From Lasiodiplodia sp. COLG20 (taxonomy: Eukaryota > Ascomycota > Dothideomycetes > Botryosphaeriales > Botryosphaeriaceae): a DNA stretch of 30,838 nt. Positions within the stretch are counted from its first letter, which is position 1, and each line of letters opens with the position of its first letter. The stretch is taken from the NCBI GenBank assembly GCA_009801085.1, contig VNWV01000064.1, positions 1-30,838 on the forward strand, read 5' to 3'. The notes below the pieces were generated by a model. It was not told the origin of the DNA, searched no databases, and saw only the letters and a program-made list of their open reading frames with translations. Below are positions 30,701 through 30,838 of the stretch, one piece after another. The translations under genes were made by a program, and so were the position numbers.

Positions 30701-30838
30701 GTGATTGACTGTGGCTTTTAATTTAATCCCTGCTCCTTATGGCGATGCATTTTCTTTTGTCTGTACGAAACGCGAATTAATCGATGACCAAAGTCTTTTG
30801 CAAAGTTTTGAGACCGTACGGGTTAACTCATCTTGGCG
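30701..30838. other. Right-edge 3' flank of the rhodopsin-domain gene
   Basis: This AT-rich 3' flank has TAATTTAAT right after the stop codon at 30698-30700, and probably contains the 3' UTR. No other feature is seen before the window ends. Confidence 0.4.

Overview
The window reads as euchromatic chromosomal DNA of a filamentous ascomycete (Pezizomycotina). A dothideomycete-like host is only an inference. Supporting signs are genes split by 48-64 nt GT-AG introns with CTAAC/CTGAC-type branch sites, intergenic stretches of 0.5-2.7 kb, and a typical gene set: PalF/Rim8, HxB-type molybdenum cofactor sulfurase, an RRM-YTH protein and a Pth11/SAT4-like rhodopsin-domain protein. No rRNA, CRISPR array or convincing tRNA was seen. 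Layout from left to right: a Pxr1/PinX1-like G-patch gene (minus) shares a 226-bp divergent promoter with a small, apparently frameshifted coiled-coil gene (plus). A 2.2-kb gene-poor stretch follows, then an RRM-YTH m6A-reader-like gene (minus) with a spliced 5' leader. A 2.7-kb intergenic region comes next and contains a 205-bp MITE. Two plus-strand genes follow: a 1,469-residue SNF2 ATPase with a RING finger (IRC20/SHPRH-like) and palF, with a GC-rich block running across their junction. After a further 2.7-kb gene-poor gap come three minus-strand genes: a short Pezizomycotina-type low-complexity protein, hxB, and a multi-exon RRM + CCCH zinc-finger gene. A SHR3-type ER chaperone gene (minus) and a seven-helix rhodopsin-domain gene (plus) are divergent at the right edge. 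The genes do not form a biosynthetic cluster or operon. They look like ordinary housekeeping and signalling genes: ribosome/telomere biology, RNA reading, chromatin/ubiquitin, ambient-pH signalling, molybdoenzyme activation, permease folding and a membrane receptor-like protein. The most interesting structure is a pair of ~205-209 bp inverted-repeat elements flanked by TA dinucleotides, about 21 kb apart. The right-hand copy lies inside an intron, and its target TA is part of the 5' splice site GTGAGTA. Removing the element and one TA leaves a 49-nt intron of normal size. Other points worth a second look are four PSAP motifs in the PalF tail, a probable indel in the small coiled-coil gene, and stop-free introns whose length is a multiple of three.
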